Shown piece by piece: positions 40,865 to 51,379 of a stretch of DNA of 64,000 nt. The position numbers were made by a program, and so were the translations under genes. How positions within the stretch are numbered: position 1 is the first letter of the stretch; the number at the start of each line of letters is the position of its first letter. The stretch comes from Ophiobolus disseminans. Its lineage: Eukaryota > Ascomycota > Dothideomycetes > Pleosporales > Phaeosphaeriaceae. Location of the stretch: NCBI GenBank assembly GCA_010093685.1, contig MU006249.1, positions 25,096 to 89,095 of the forward strand. The letters are read 5' to 3'. The notes beneath the pieces were generated by a model. That model was not told the origin of the DNA and made no database searches. It saw nothing but the letters and a program-made list of their open reading frames with translations.

Positions 40865-42017
40865 CTACGCACCCTCCTCACCCGCAACCTTATCATCATC
40901 CGGACTCGCCGTCCTCGTAATCGTGCTCGTCGCAGTCGCAGTCCTTGTCGCGTTGCTCGTCGCCGTCTTCGTGACGGTCGTCTCCGCTGGCCCCTTCGTA
41001 ATAAAGCACGAGCACGCCGAGCTAATCTCCTTGGGTCCCTTGAGGCCGAGCGAGATACCGACGCCAACGCCGCCGGGCAGTTCGATGTTGATCTGGCGCT
41101 TGCGGACAGGGAGTTCAGCGGGGCAGGACACGTCGTAGAAAGTGTAGGGCGACTGGGGGTTGTAGTTTGTGTTGTCGGCAGCCACAACGTCGAAGAGCAT
41201 GCAGTTTGCTTCGCCGTAGCCGAAGGACTTGCATTTTGTGTCGGCTTTGCAGAGGCCTTGGCAGGCGGAGAAGGTGTTCTTTGTTCCGCTGGATTCGAAG
41301 TAGTAGGCGGGCGTGCTCTTGACGTAGGCTACGATACCGCAGCCAGGGCCGGCGGTTGGAGATCTATAGAGTTATTAGCATTGTAGCTCTGGTACTCTTG
41401 TTGAAATAGTGTACGTACGGCGAGGGTAGGGTGACAATGGTTGAAGATGGTACCGGGACGGGAGTGGAAGGCTTCGGCGACGATGATGGCGGCTTTGGCG
41501 ATGATGATGGAGGCGGTGCTGGAGATGAAGACGGCTTTGGAGACGGTGTTGAAGACGGCTGAAGCACATGTTAGTAATTGCGATTATGCTTTGGGTTGGA
41601 TCTGGTTTATACCTTTGGAGTAGGAGTTGGGGTTGGAGTAGGCGTTGGGGTAGGCGTGGGCGTGGGCGTGGGCGTGGGCGTGGGAGTTGGCCGTCTGCTG
41701 CTAGTAGGGTACACGGTAGTGGTGACCTTCCTTGTCGTAGTGGTTGTCGTTGTTCCACCCTTCGTGACGGTCTCAGTGGCAGTTCCTGACTTCAGTATAT
41801 TACTACAGAAGATCAAGGCTTCCGAGGTGTGACCCTCGAATGCGTCAAGGCCGCAATCGCTGACTGCTCATCTTGTTAGTGACGATTTGAATCTTAGCCA
41901 CAGAGACCTGGTAGCTAGGGTGAACATACCATCGGGATTGCCCCGCTGGCGCTTTTGAAAAGCAACAGCATCTGCGCTCGCAGCGAGAGCTGCCGCCAAT
42001 ACCACGGATAGCTTCAT
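40865..42017 (-). CDS. Secreted Thr/Pro-rich protein with a PAN/apple-like cysteine domain
   Basis: Four exons, 41930-42017, 41613-41863, 41419-41558 and 40865-41363; 325 residues. A signal peptide (MKLSVVLAAALAASADAVA) is followed by QKR, a kexin-like processing site. Then come a short cysteine segment (VSDCGLDAFEG..IFC), Thr-rich runs, a (PT)n stretch and a Ser/Pro-rich stretch, all likely heavily O-mannosylated. The C-terminal domain has the PAN/apple pattern CGIV...FSACQGLCKADTKC, SFGYGEANCMLF and DVSC, a fold that binds sugar or protein. The protein ends in a Thr-rich, acidic tail without a clear GPI signal. Probably a wall-associated or extracellular adhesin-like protein. Two of the exon borders fall inside repeat-rich sequence but keep phase. 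Confidence 0.78.
41616..41690. repeat. GGCGTG-type hexanucleotide minisatellite coding (PT)n
   Basis: Tandem 6-bp units (GGCGTG and variants GGAGTT, GGGGTA) in exon 2 of the secreted protein. In the coding sense they give alternating Pro-Thr. Copy change would alter the length of the O-glycosylated stalk without a frameshift. Confidence 0.85.
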
Positions 42018-42875
42018 AATGTCGATCACAGAACCTTGAATGTCTGGGATTTTGGAAGTGCGCAGATACCAAAGTTGAGGCTGGACGGTACTTGTCTACT
42101 GGGAAAGATCCCTACTTATAAGACTTTGAAATCCTTTCACACCGGCATATTGTATAGTCGAGATAGCGCAAAATCTATGCACAGCGTCGTCCACTTCATT
42201 TGCAAATAGATGAGCGTCGACGCTTCGGGCTCTGTCGCACCGATTGGAACATGTTGGGTGAGCTAGAACGCGTACCTTTCGCAGATTGAACACGATCTCA
42301 TTTCACCGGTAGATAGTGTAGAACGTGGTTGTCCTGGCAAGCCTGCCGATGGAGACTGCCTTCCGTTCCCGGGCCCATGGGCAAGACACGACAGAATGAA
42401 TTAGCCGTCCAGCTGAAAGTGAGAAAAGTATTGAAAAGTGATATAGAATAAATGTGTCTAAAGTGCGCATGGCCGGGATAGAGGCGGCATGGTCATATTA
42501 CCCTGGTCTGGAGGCCGGCAAAATTGCGTGTCGAGCCATAGGGTGCAGATCTGCCTTCTTTAAATAGCCCTAAAATCGATGTACCCCAGGTAAAACTGCC
42601 GCTAGAGCATCACCCCAGCGCCACACGAGAACGAAAGAGTGAGATGGCATCTTGAATCCAAGGCGATCCAAGGCGATCCTAGGCGTACCTGATCCGGCGC
42701 AAAGGTTAGCAGTGGAAGGGTAAGATGCAAGTCGCTGGTCCAGACTGATCCAGCGCCTTGCACTCAAGTTCGAGTATCGTTTTGCAAGTAGTGCGATGTA
42801 TGTGGCTGGGCTTTCCGATGCTCGGCGATCAAAATAGAACAAGACTCGCACCATGTAGCCGATCCTTGCAAGCAA
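42018..42875. other. Intergenic, nothing recognised
   Basis: Promoter side of the secreted-protein gene and 3' side of the methyltransferase gene. Chance frames only; a short direct repeat AAGGCGATCC occurs twice near 42660-42680. Confidence 0.4.
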
Positions 42876-43688
42876 CTACTGCCTTTTGACGGAGAACCAG
42901 ATCCGGCGGGTTTGGTCTCCCATAAAATGATCATGGCCAAGGACTTTGAGACTAGCCTTGACTGTGAAGGTAACGCCCAAATCATCCCCAATCTCTTTCC
43001 ACATCGTCTTGAAGCTGTCGACGTTGTGACAAAACATTGTGCCAGTCGGAACTGCCCGTTCGCCAGCATTGACTGCACCAACCTGGCGGCCGACAATCAT
43101 TGAGCCTGATTGTGGGCGCAGTAACGAGGCCACAGTCTTGGAGACTTGCTTTTGTTGCTCCAGACCCCACAAATGGAAGAACGATCCAGCGTACACGATA
43201 TCCAAATCACCCTTGAGATCATTGAGTGCAGACTCTGTGTCAAAGACATCCGCAACCAAGAACTTGGTTTGAAGCTTGTCCCGGTCCTTGAAAAGCTTGT
43301 ATCCCAGTTCGATGAAGTCAGGCTGGAGGTCACACCCGTAGATATTGTCAGCGGGTGCCCCGTCTGCTACCAACTGGCGGATTGTTTGCCCAAAACAGCA
43401 TGCCATGTCGAGTAGTTTCTGGCCATCTTGGAGTCGTTTGACAACCTCCTCGTACTCTTCAATTCCATCCAACCCAGGCTCCAGGAAGCGGAATTGGCCA
43501 ATACACGGATAAGGATGTACTTTCCATGCGTCATTGCGAACGTTAACGACATGGTCGACGATGCCATCTGGTGGGATACCGCTATAGGTCTCGAGAAGGC
43601 GGCGAGCGACTTCGGGGATCTGGCTGTCGCGCGGTTGTTTATCAAACCAGTCGACATCGGCATTGGGCGGGTCTTTGGATGCGGACAT
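42876..43688 (-). CDS. SAM-dependent methyltransferase of the meroterpenoid-cluster type
   Basis: Class I methyltransferase, single exon, 270 residues. Motif I is LLDMACCFGQT at residues 92-102; its Gly-poor form is typical of this fungal subgroup. It is followed by the acidic YGCDLQPDFIELGYKLF (ribose binding), the KFLVADVFD motif and DIVYAGSFFHLW. The N-terminal IPEVARRLLETYSGIPP and C-terminal FMGDQTRRIWFSVKRQ are also as in the subgroup. The same architecture occurs in the ausD/trt5/andD methyltransferases of meroterpenoid pathways (recognised by motif, not by search). No terpene cyclase, prenyltransferase or PKS lies in the window, so the substrate is unknown. Cytosolic. Intact. Confidence 0.8.
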   Translation of the reverse strand: MSASKDPPNADVDWFDKQPRDSQIPEVARRLLETYSGIPPDGIVDHVVNVRNDAWKVHPYPCIGQFRFLEPGLDGIEEYEEVVKRLQDGQKLLDMACCFGQTIRQLVADGAPADNIYGCDLQPDFIELGYKLFKDRDKLQTKFLVADVFDTESALNDLKGDLDIVYAGSFFHLWGLEQQKQVSKTVASLLRPQSGSMIVGRQVGAVNAGERAVPTGTMFCHNVDSFKTMWKEIGDDLGVTFTVKASLKVLGHDHFMGDQTRRIWFSVKRQ

Positions 43689-44322
43689 TACAAAAATACT
43701 GCTCTAGGATGATGTGTCAGACTTTTCAGCTCGAACGAAATATTATCCTGTGTGTAGTTCAAATGCTGCGAAAGTGGTGTTGTTGCGGGGTGTTGAGTCG
43801 TGGAAAGCACACTACCTAGGTACCTAAGTAACGAGATGACGTATCGTGATCGTCCCTCACTGCCCAGGTGCTCTTGTACCTCCGCTCATCCCATCCTGGG
43901 CCAAACGCAATTGATGGGTTTCTTTCTCATTAAAACGTCTTGCGTGACGGTATTCGAAGTCTCTTTGGGTGGATTGGAGGCACAACATGGATGAAGGTAG
44001 GCTGCTGCAACGTGGGCTAGGACGGTGCGCCTCCATTGGCCCTTTGTGAGTGCCCTTCGATGTCGCTTCATGTTGTGTTACAAGTCTGACAGAAGGTGAT
44101 AGGAGGCGCCAGTAAAAGAGCTGTTTGTGTAGGACGGCTGCATGAAGATGCGATCCACTTCGGCTGACTGTTCAGATCACGTGATGGCGCGTCGTCTGCT
44201 TAGGTCGGAAAGCACGCTAGGGTTGCGCCATCCCCCGCAAAACTCGAGCCCCACCTGAGAACTTCCACAGATAATCTTTTCCTCCATTGCTCAGAAGATA
44301 CTGCAACCACTCAACTCACAGC
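43689..44322. other. Divergent intergenic region, nothing recognised
   Basis: Promoter side of the methyltransferase gene and of the pseudogene at 44323. Contains TACCTAGGTACCTAAG near 43813, a short inverted motif. Confidence 0.4.
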
Positions 44323-47182
44323 ATGGGTACCAATGGTTTATACTTGTTCAGGTTCCGAAGCCGTTACTACGTGTTCTATAACCATTGGTATGTACAAGAT
44401 GCGATTGCAAGAAGAACATGGAGAAGATAGGCTAAACCTTATGGTAGGGACTCGTATCCGGAGGGGCTAGGCAACACACTAGTATCGATGGTTAGTATCA
44501 CTTGTCGAATACATTCTTGGCAGGAATTAACCTGACATCTGCATTGTAAAGATCCCATCCGAGCCCGCTCAGTATCGCGAGTAGCTTGAACAGAAGCGCG
44601 CTGAATACTCTGAAGTAGAGGCGCGCCTCCTCGGCACGTACCTCAATGTCAGCGAAAAGCGAGCACGCACTGGCGAGATTCTGCCTCTCTCAGCAGTTGG
44701 TCTAGAGAATCTCCACGACGCCCCAGGTTACAAAGCGCATCCAGGGAACCATCTGTCAGTTATAGCTAGACGTAAATTTTCGTCCATATGTATGGCTGAC
44801 AGGTAATAGGTTCATCGAGTGGGTTTATGTCATCGACCTTGACCGAGAAGAGTTTTACGTCAGCGACCATGCGTATTTCAGCCTTCCGAAAATTCGCAGC
44901 AACGACTCTTGGAGTAAGCTACTAAAGGAGGCCAGGATGTTTCATGAGCAGGCCCGTACTCAGGCCGAACTTGGGTGGCCGGCAGCCATCCCCAATGGCT
45001 CATGCCTCTCGCACTCTGTGATTACCACCGGTATCCTCCCACGATTCGAGCCATCAGACGATGCGAACCCAGAGTATTACCGACTCCAGGCGACGTTCGT
45101 GCATCCGAAAAAAGTTAGCTTGCTCAACAAACGCCCAATCGTGGTCATCGCCAGGCAGGTCTTTGACCTCATCTCTTCCACTCATAGACAGCTGCTCTGG
45201 GACGCACGACACAAATCCTCACCCCCAGACTTCTTGTTTCGCGAAGCCGCCTTCATACTAATCTCAGTTTGCTCGGCTTCTCCGCACCTTTTCCGGATGG
45301 GAACGAGGGTTGAGCAGACTGAGTCAACGATGACTTCACCGTTCGCCATGCTTCGTCCATCTCCGGGTATCAGCGAGTCCTCTGAGTTCGCATCTAATAT
45401 GTTCCAAGGCTATCATCTCGATGGTCACGGTTCTGGAAGTTCCGGTCCCGACACTGCATACTGGCTGCAAGATGTGTTAATCTGCCTCAACCAAGACTTG
45501 GCTTCGGAGGCGAGCATCAAGACTGCGATTGTGGAAGCTGTTGCTAGAGGCAAGCGCGACGGAAAGAAGGAATTCAATGCCCTGGTCTCTTCGATCACTC
45601 ATATCATCCTACTCCGGGTTACCAATTCAGGCGTGCAACACACCAAACAACTGCCTTTCATAGGTAGCTCCCGCAGCCATAACACTCCCGCGGCGACCAT
45701 TGCGGCGTGAGTCGAGGAAGGTGTTGACACTGTCGCTGCTATTGCTCACCTCTTCGAAGCTACCGCTCTCGAAACGTATGTACTTTTAATCACCTATGCA
45801 TTGTCTGTGTGTGCTTATTTTGTGTGTAACGCAGTCACGGCCTTATCGCATTGGGTCCACAAGGCATCTTCCCGAACGAAGCGTACAAAGACATAATCGC
45901 GTGTGTCGATCCTGCTACACGAATTGATTGTCTCACAGTATCTCGAGCCTTCCGTGATTTCGCCTCGGAGAGCCTTGACATTAGTCAGGGTGTTGCTGTG
46001 GTGTCGTCACCGGGCAACTCTTAGCTTCGGTGCATTTCGTCCATATCCGGGGTATATAAAAACCCCGTACCAATTGCGTGCTTCAGGGAACTTGGCTAAT
46101 CAGGGAATTTGCCGCTATTTAGGACCTGGGTCAGTTCCGGCTTTCGGAATCCCCCCAAACTTTGACCGTGGCTCAATGGCATCCAGTGGTTGGTCACGCG
46201 GACAGTACCGCTAGCTTATGCCACAATACAGCATGGAATCTCCACAGTCAGATTGTGCGCCAGACCCCTCCCAGATCGAGAACCAAGAAGAAGTAGAACA
46301 ACGCCCTGAGCCGCCGTGCCTATCCTCAAAAGACGCAGATCGCGAGTACGACAAAGTCTTCTACTCGAGGGGAGGTTTGAGGAAATACGACTACTCAATT
46401 TTCGAAAGGCATCTACCATCCCAGGACGTCATTGCCTCGTCAGGAGATGTCATATGCTTGTATGGTGCTGCACTCTTCTTACCTTTGAGGATCTTTGGAT
46501 GCATGTCAGACTTCATTTTGAAACACCACCGGCGTTCAAGACCGCAAGACGATATCGGGACTGTCCCTGCCAACGTTTGCAAGTTTGTTGGTACACGCGG
46601 GACATAACCGAAATTAGAGTATGGACTAGCCTGGTATGTGTCATCAACGTTATGTTGCGTAACATTTACTAACACGTGTACCTTCTTTAGGGCAAAGCAA
46701 CCTCGCGAAGATACATCCGACGGATGGCAGAAGGCAAGCCAAGAAGCGATTAGTTTCGCAACTACTCCTTTCGTGCACTACCTTTACGAAGCTTGGAGCG
46801 AGGGACGAGATGTTAGGTAGGGAGCACGCATTAGACGTATGTCTTACATCACGGTGCTAATCAATGTACACCTTCGAATTACGCTATCCCAGCCCTCGCC
46901 ACCTTCCCAGAGACTGCTACGAAGGTTCAAGATTCGAAACGCAAATGTGTTCGCGAGGAAGATACATACCATCTGTGGGAAGAGGTTGGAATATCTGTCG
47001 CAGATGTTCAAGAGCGTGTTCAACGTGGCTGGGCAAAAATCTATGATGTTTGCTCAGATGGTCAGGATCGTCCCCTCAGCGTTCTTGAGCCAGAAGACCG
47101 CCCACAGATCAACGAAGCGTTTACTTGGGTACAAAGTGTAGCGACCAGGAGGAGCAACGATGAGCATATAGGACCATTTTAA
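44323..47182 (+). pseudogene. Broken gene of an uncharacterised fungal family (MGTNG...YYVFYNHW type)
   Basis: The start MGTNGLYLFRFRSRYYVFYN, spliced by proper introns (44388-44447 and 44491-44551) to WDSYPEGLGNTLVSM and IPSEPAQYRE, is the hallmark of a common fungal family of unknown function. At 44582-44584 TAG replaces an expected Trp codon, and the frame then continues (LEQKRAEYSEVEARLLG). Later well-preserved pieces are FIEWVYVIDLDREEFYVSDH, the 44937-45710 frame ended by TGA, VEEGVDTVAAIAHLFEA, and HGLIALGPQGIFPNEAYKD after a good intron. Further stops follow past 46020 and a frameshift near 46470 (LYGAA to LLTFEDLWMHVRLHFE). A long terminal exon (YAIPALATFPETATK ... DEHIGPF) ends with TAA near 47180. 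No full-length product can be made. Confidence 0.75.
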
Positions 47183-48067
47183 ATTTGAGCCTTTCCAGAC
47201 TCCAGGACTGAGGGCGCTCCAAGTTGTGGGTTTCGTGGGTGCTCCTCATGCTCTAGCAAGGCATGGCGTAGTGAGTAGTCATCTTAAGGTCGGATAATAT
47301 CTACCATTTTGTTGACTATGGCCAACGTACGTACACTATAGTGGACCATCGTTCAATACAAGCGCCAATCACGTAATTAATCGCCAGGGCCATTGGAGGC
47401 TCAAAATGGTGTGGGGTTGTATTTTGTACTCCGGTAACGTTTGCTAACCGCTGTGCTGCAGCCTCGTTGTCGTCGCACAACCCGAAGATGCCGAAATGAC
47501 TGGACGAACGGAGCCAACGTTGCACTTCAATGACACGGGCACGGAATGACACCTTTCTACCTTTATTACAGCTTCGCGTTTTAATCAGCAATCTTTCCAG
47601 GTAAGTGGTTACGGGGAACATCCGCCATGCTGCGATCCGTTTTCTACCTCCACAAACCACTCTTCGTTCACTCAGGTGATGCGAGATCGTCAAAATCTTT
47701 CTGAGCCGAAGTGGTTCTCAAAGTATGGTCCGCTTAGACGACGGCTTGGGAGGTATTCGCCCTACCAATCCATCAGATGATGTCGATCAAGTCGTGGCTA
47801 AACGCACATTCCAGACAACAACCAAAGAATGCACAAAGTAGATACGAACAATATCTAGCAATCAGGTTTCCGGACGTACCCTTCCCGTCGCCGTTCAGAC
47901 GACATGTCGACATATTTCATCATGATCTTGATGAATTGAATCGGTCGCACATACACTTAGTACGTGTGTTGTTGCGTATATCTATATCCATCATACCGCG
48001 AACTGAAGAATGTAAATCCCACACATCCTTATCCAGTACTTTGAGCCCACGCACGTCATCACGAAAA
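47183..48067. other. Intergenic, nothing firmly recognised
   Basis: A minus-strand frame of 125 codons at 47316-47693 has no motif. The last 200 bases are the 5' leader and promoter of the transporter gene. Confidence 0.4.
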
Positions 48068-49625
48068 ATGCCAGAGAAAATGCTCAATGATGTCGGACGC
48101 CGACTTACAGACAGCACGGTCGACACGGAATCAGGTGAACTCAAGCTCAAGCCGGACGAAGGCGAAGGGGGCCGTGCAGCATGGCTGACTGTGGCTGGTT
48201 CCATACTCGTCTACTACTCCTCTTTCGGCGTCATGAATAGTTTCGGCTTCTTCCAGGACTACTACACGCAGGACTTTCTCAAAGACACTCCAGCATCGAC
48301 TATCGCATTCTGTGGTACACTTCAGATGTTTCTCATGAACTCCCTCGCGGCTGTGTCCGGAGCGCTTTGCGATCGCTATGGCGTTACGGTATATTTCTCT
48401 CTTCTAATCGTTACGACAGATTGCTAACATGGCATTCAGTATCTCTACATTGGCTCTGGTATTGGTACAATCCTCGCACTCATTGGACTTTCCTTCATCC
48501 AGCCTGGTCACTTCTGGCAGATAGTGCTTGTCCAAGGCTTGCTCATGGGTCTAACCATCGCCTTCGGTATCCAACCAGCATTGACCGTAGTTGGTCAGCA
48601 CTTCAAAAAACAGCGTGCATTAGCTATGGGACTGGTGTCTACCGGCTCTGCTCTGGGTGGCATCGGGTTTCCGCTCATGTTTGAGAAACTACTACCCAGA
48701 GTCGGCTTTGCGAATGCTATTCGACTAGCAGCATTGAAGATTGGGTGGGCACAATACGCCCCTAGAAAGAACACTGCACTAACATTCACAGTGTCTGCTA
48801 TTCTATAGCGCTGTTCATATCGAGCAGCAAGCCCAGTAAACGGGACGGGAAGAGGAGCTGTATGTCACTCATTGACTTCAGTGGCTTCCTAGATCTTCGT
48901 TACACCATACTCTGCATCGGAACTTTCTTCGCTATCCTCGGATTATGGATGCCATCTTACTACATCAGTACGTTCATTACTCCTCTTGACTAACATCCAA
49001 GGTGTTGACTATGTTCCAGAGACATACGCCAATGTCGCTTACCCTGGTAACACAATAAGCGAGTACTTCCTTTGCATCATGAACGGAACCAGCATCCTTG
49101 GCGCAGTCTTGTGAGCTTATCAATCCTACCTTGTACGATAAACAAACTGACCCACGCTAGCGGTGGTCTTCTCGCCGATCGTATCGGCCGTCTGAATCTG
49201 CTCTGGCCCACGGCTCTTCTTTCAGGTTTTCTCTGCCTTTTCTTATGGCTGCTTAGCGAAACGCTTGCCGTCCTGATACTCTTCGTCTGCCTCTACGGCA
49301 TCACTATCAGTAACATCAATGCCTTGCCAGCGTCAGTGATCGGTCAAATCACCCCAGACGAGAGTCTTGGGGCGAGAATTGGAGCATTTTATAGCTTGAT
49401 TGCTATTGCGAGTCTAGTAGGAACGCCAATCGGTGGGGCACTCATCGTGGATAAAGACCGAAAGGCAGGATATCGGTGGCTGATAGTGTTCTCGGTGAGT
49501 CTGACGCAGAACCTCTTTCTCATGCCTATATTAACAAAATAAAGGGAGTATCTCTCATCGTTGGCTCGCTGTTCATGCTTGCAAGTCGCTTGCTGCACGA
49601 CAAAGACTTACGAAAGCGCTGGTGA
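48068..49625 (+). CDS. MFS transporter, monocarboxylate-transporter type
   Basis: Plasma-membrane carrier with 12 predicted helices. Six exons: 48068-48388, 48440-48744, 48792-48967, 49020-49110, 49161-49494 and 49545-49625; all phases agree, 435 residues. The start MPEKMLNDVG is the ATG giving a normal hydrophilic N terminus before AAWLTVAGSILVYYSSFGVMNSFG. That stretch, with SFGFFQDYYTQ, is typical of fungal MCT-like proteins. Further helices include LYIGSGIGTILALIGLSF, GLLMGLTIAFGIQPALTVV, TILCIGTFFAILGLWM and the FGGLLADRIGRLN loop between TM8 and TM9. SSKPSKRDGKR is the central cytosolic loop. Substrate not deducible; family members move monocarboxylates, riboflavin or small acids. A Zn2Cys6 regulator follows 1.75 kb downstream. 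Confidence 0.88.
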
Positions 49626-49948
49626 AACATGGTAGTAGCGTACTCATCTATTGGCGGATAGGGATGGCGCAATGTTGCCGGTTCTCCCCATACCTTTGGT
49701 ATGGGGTAGTCGCTGGTGTAAGCGGGGTTGTTGAATAAGACTCTGTTTGCTGCACTATGCACTTGTTCATTCGGATTTGCTTTAACGGCTCCAAGTATCT
49801 GCTGCGCGCCATCGAGCGACGCATGCTTTGTGTGGATACGTACATGACAGTTCTCACCAATACAAGCCAAGACCTCTGCATCATATCCAGTTGTCCGTGG
49901 TATCTCGGGTAAGCTGACACGTGAAGTCCAAATCTTGCCACAGGCCAT
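49529..49948 (-). CDS. Protein-like antisense frame, possibly a gene fragment
   Basis: Minus-strand frame from ATG 49948, MACGKIWTSRVSLPEIPR then TTGYDAEVLACIGENCHVR, NEQVHSAANRVLFNN and IPKVWGEPATLRHPYPPIDE. The composition between 49920 and 49620 looks like a real enzyme tail. A good donor (GTAAGT) lies at about 49618, after which the frame runs antisense through the last exon of the transporter gene. I see no upstream exons and cannot name a family. Either a small gene, a relic, or chance. Confidence 0.3.
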
Positions 49949-51379
49949 ACTCAAGAGTCAATCGGTCCAAACAACACCTCAGTCGATGCTTAGAATACCA
50001 ATTATTGGAGGGAACGCATTGGTATCAGACTGAGATGCTAGTGCCATCGACTCGAGCATTCGAAGGTGAATAAAGCGCATACAAAATCGCAAAGCTCAAG
50101 TCTTGAAAGCACTCTCTGCATTCACTGATAAAGGTCCTCGTCTTCTGGGCTTTTGTCGTTATCGAGGGCGGGTTGTGATGTAGTCGGCACCGCCGTTACA
50201 GCAACGGTCGCAGTAGGCTTTGGTTGCCACATCAGGTGTAGGGGCGAGTAGTTGCGACACCACATGATTGACATAGGCACTCGTTCTTAGGGACATGCAT
50301 GCCGGTACTAGAATCTGCCTGCCTTCGCAGAATTCCTAAGCTCTTGAAACACTCATGAAAGCGAGCCGGCCCTCCACACTAGCTAGTGCAACGTTTACCT
50401 GGCTGTGGACGGCAGCAGCGCTGGAAACTTGCTCATTAGTGCGATGGAATTACTACACGATGTTCTGACGAGTTAAGTTGTTGTCTAAATTTACAGTCGC
50501 CGGTAGGTGATCCGAGAGTGGCGCGTAGATACTGGAAGTGATGGCCTGAGATGCCTACAATTTTGACGAACCATTTGAACAAAGTTTAAACCGCCATATT
50601 GAGGAGGCGTGTATCGCAATAATTCTTTTGTTAAGTAGAACCTCTAAAGAAATGTGAGCAGTCACTCTTACTGTATTAAACCCTGCACTGTTCAAGACTG
50701 AGAGTAACACCGGTGGGGTCAGCAATGCCCCCTGGTTAGATACTGGCAGTAAGAAGACAAGAACCTTGCTTAAGAAGAAAAATGGTGTACCGAAGTCTCC
50801 AGTGATATTGGCACACCGCTAGGAGCAGTGGCTGCGTTGCTTGGGAAGCCCAGGGTGTGGCCACGGCCAGCAGAAAACGAACTCTACGACCTTCCCTGTT
50901 TTTAGTACACCCGTTTTATTGCAAGGTGTGCGCGTGAGGTTGTCCAGTCACAGGAGAGTGGTAGAAAGAAGACCCGGTGGTCATGCGACGTCACAAAGAT
51001 CTAACGCCATCAAGCGCGCGCCGGATACGTCAAGCACATTGCAACATTTGAATGTATGTCATCCTGGGCACTTAACAATTTGTTGACGGAAAGGGAAGGA
51101 AAGCGCATCGTCGCCATGAGTAAGCACGGAACTGAAGCTCCGATAGGCGAACTTTTCGTGACTCCTGCGCACAACCTTGGAACACTCCGTTTACATCCGA
51201 CTTTGACATGCTTCTCCGGTCATCTCGCAACTTGACGATGCCGGTTTGCGAGACGCCAAGTCAATGGCGACAGGGGAAGCTGATGAAGCTCCTGTCAATA
51301 TTGTTTAAAGCTGTGCAGTGCCTTGGGCGCATTGCTTCCACAATCGGCTTTCTGACTTCTAGCAGCCCCTGGATACCCT
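49949..51379. other. Intergenic, nothing recognised
   Basis: 1.4 kb with only short frames; it contains the promoter of the Zn2Cys6 gene at 51380. Confidence 0.4.
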
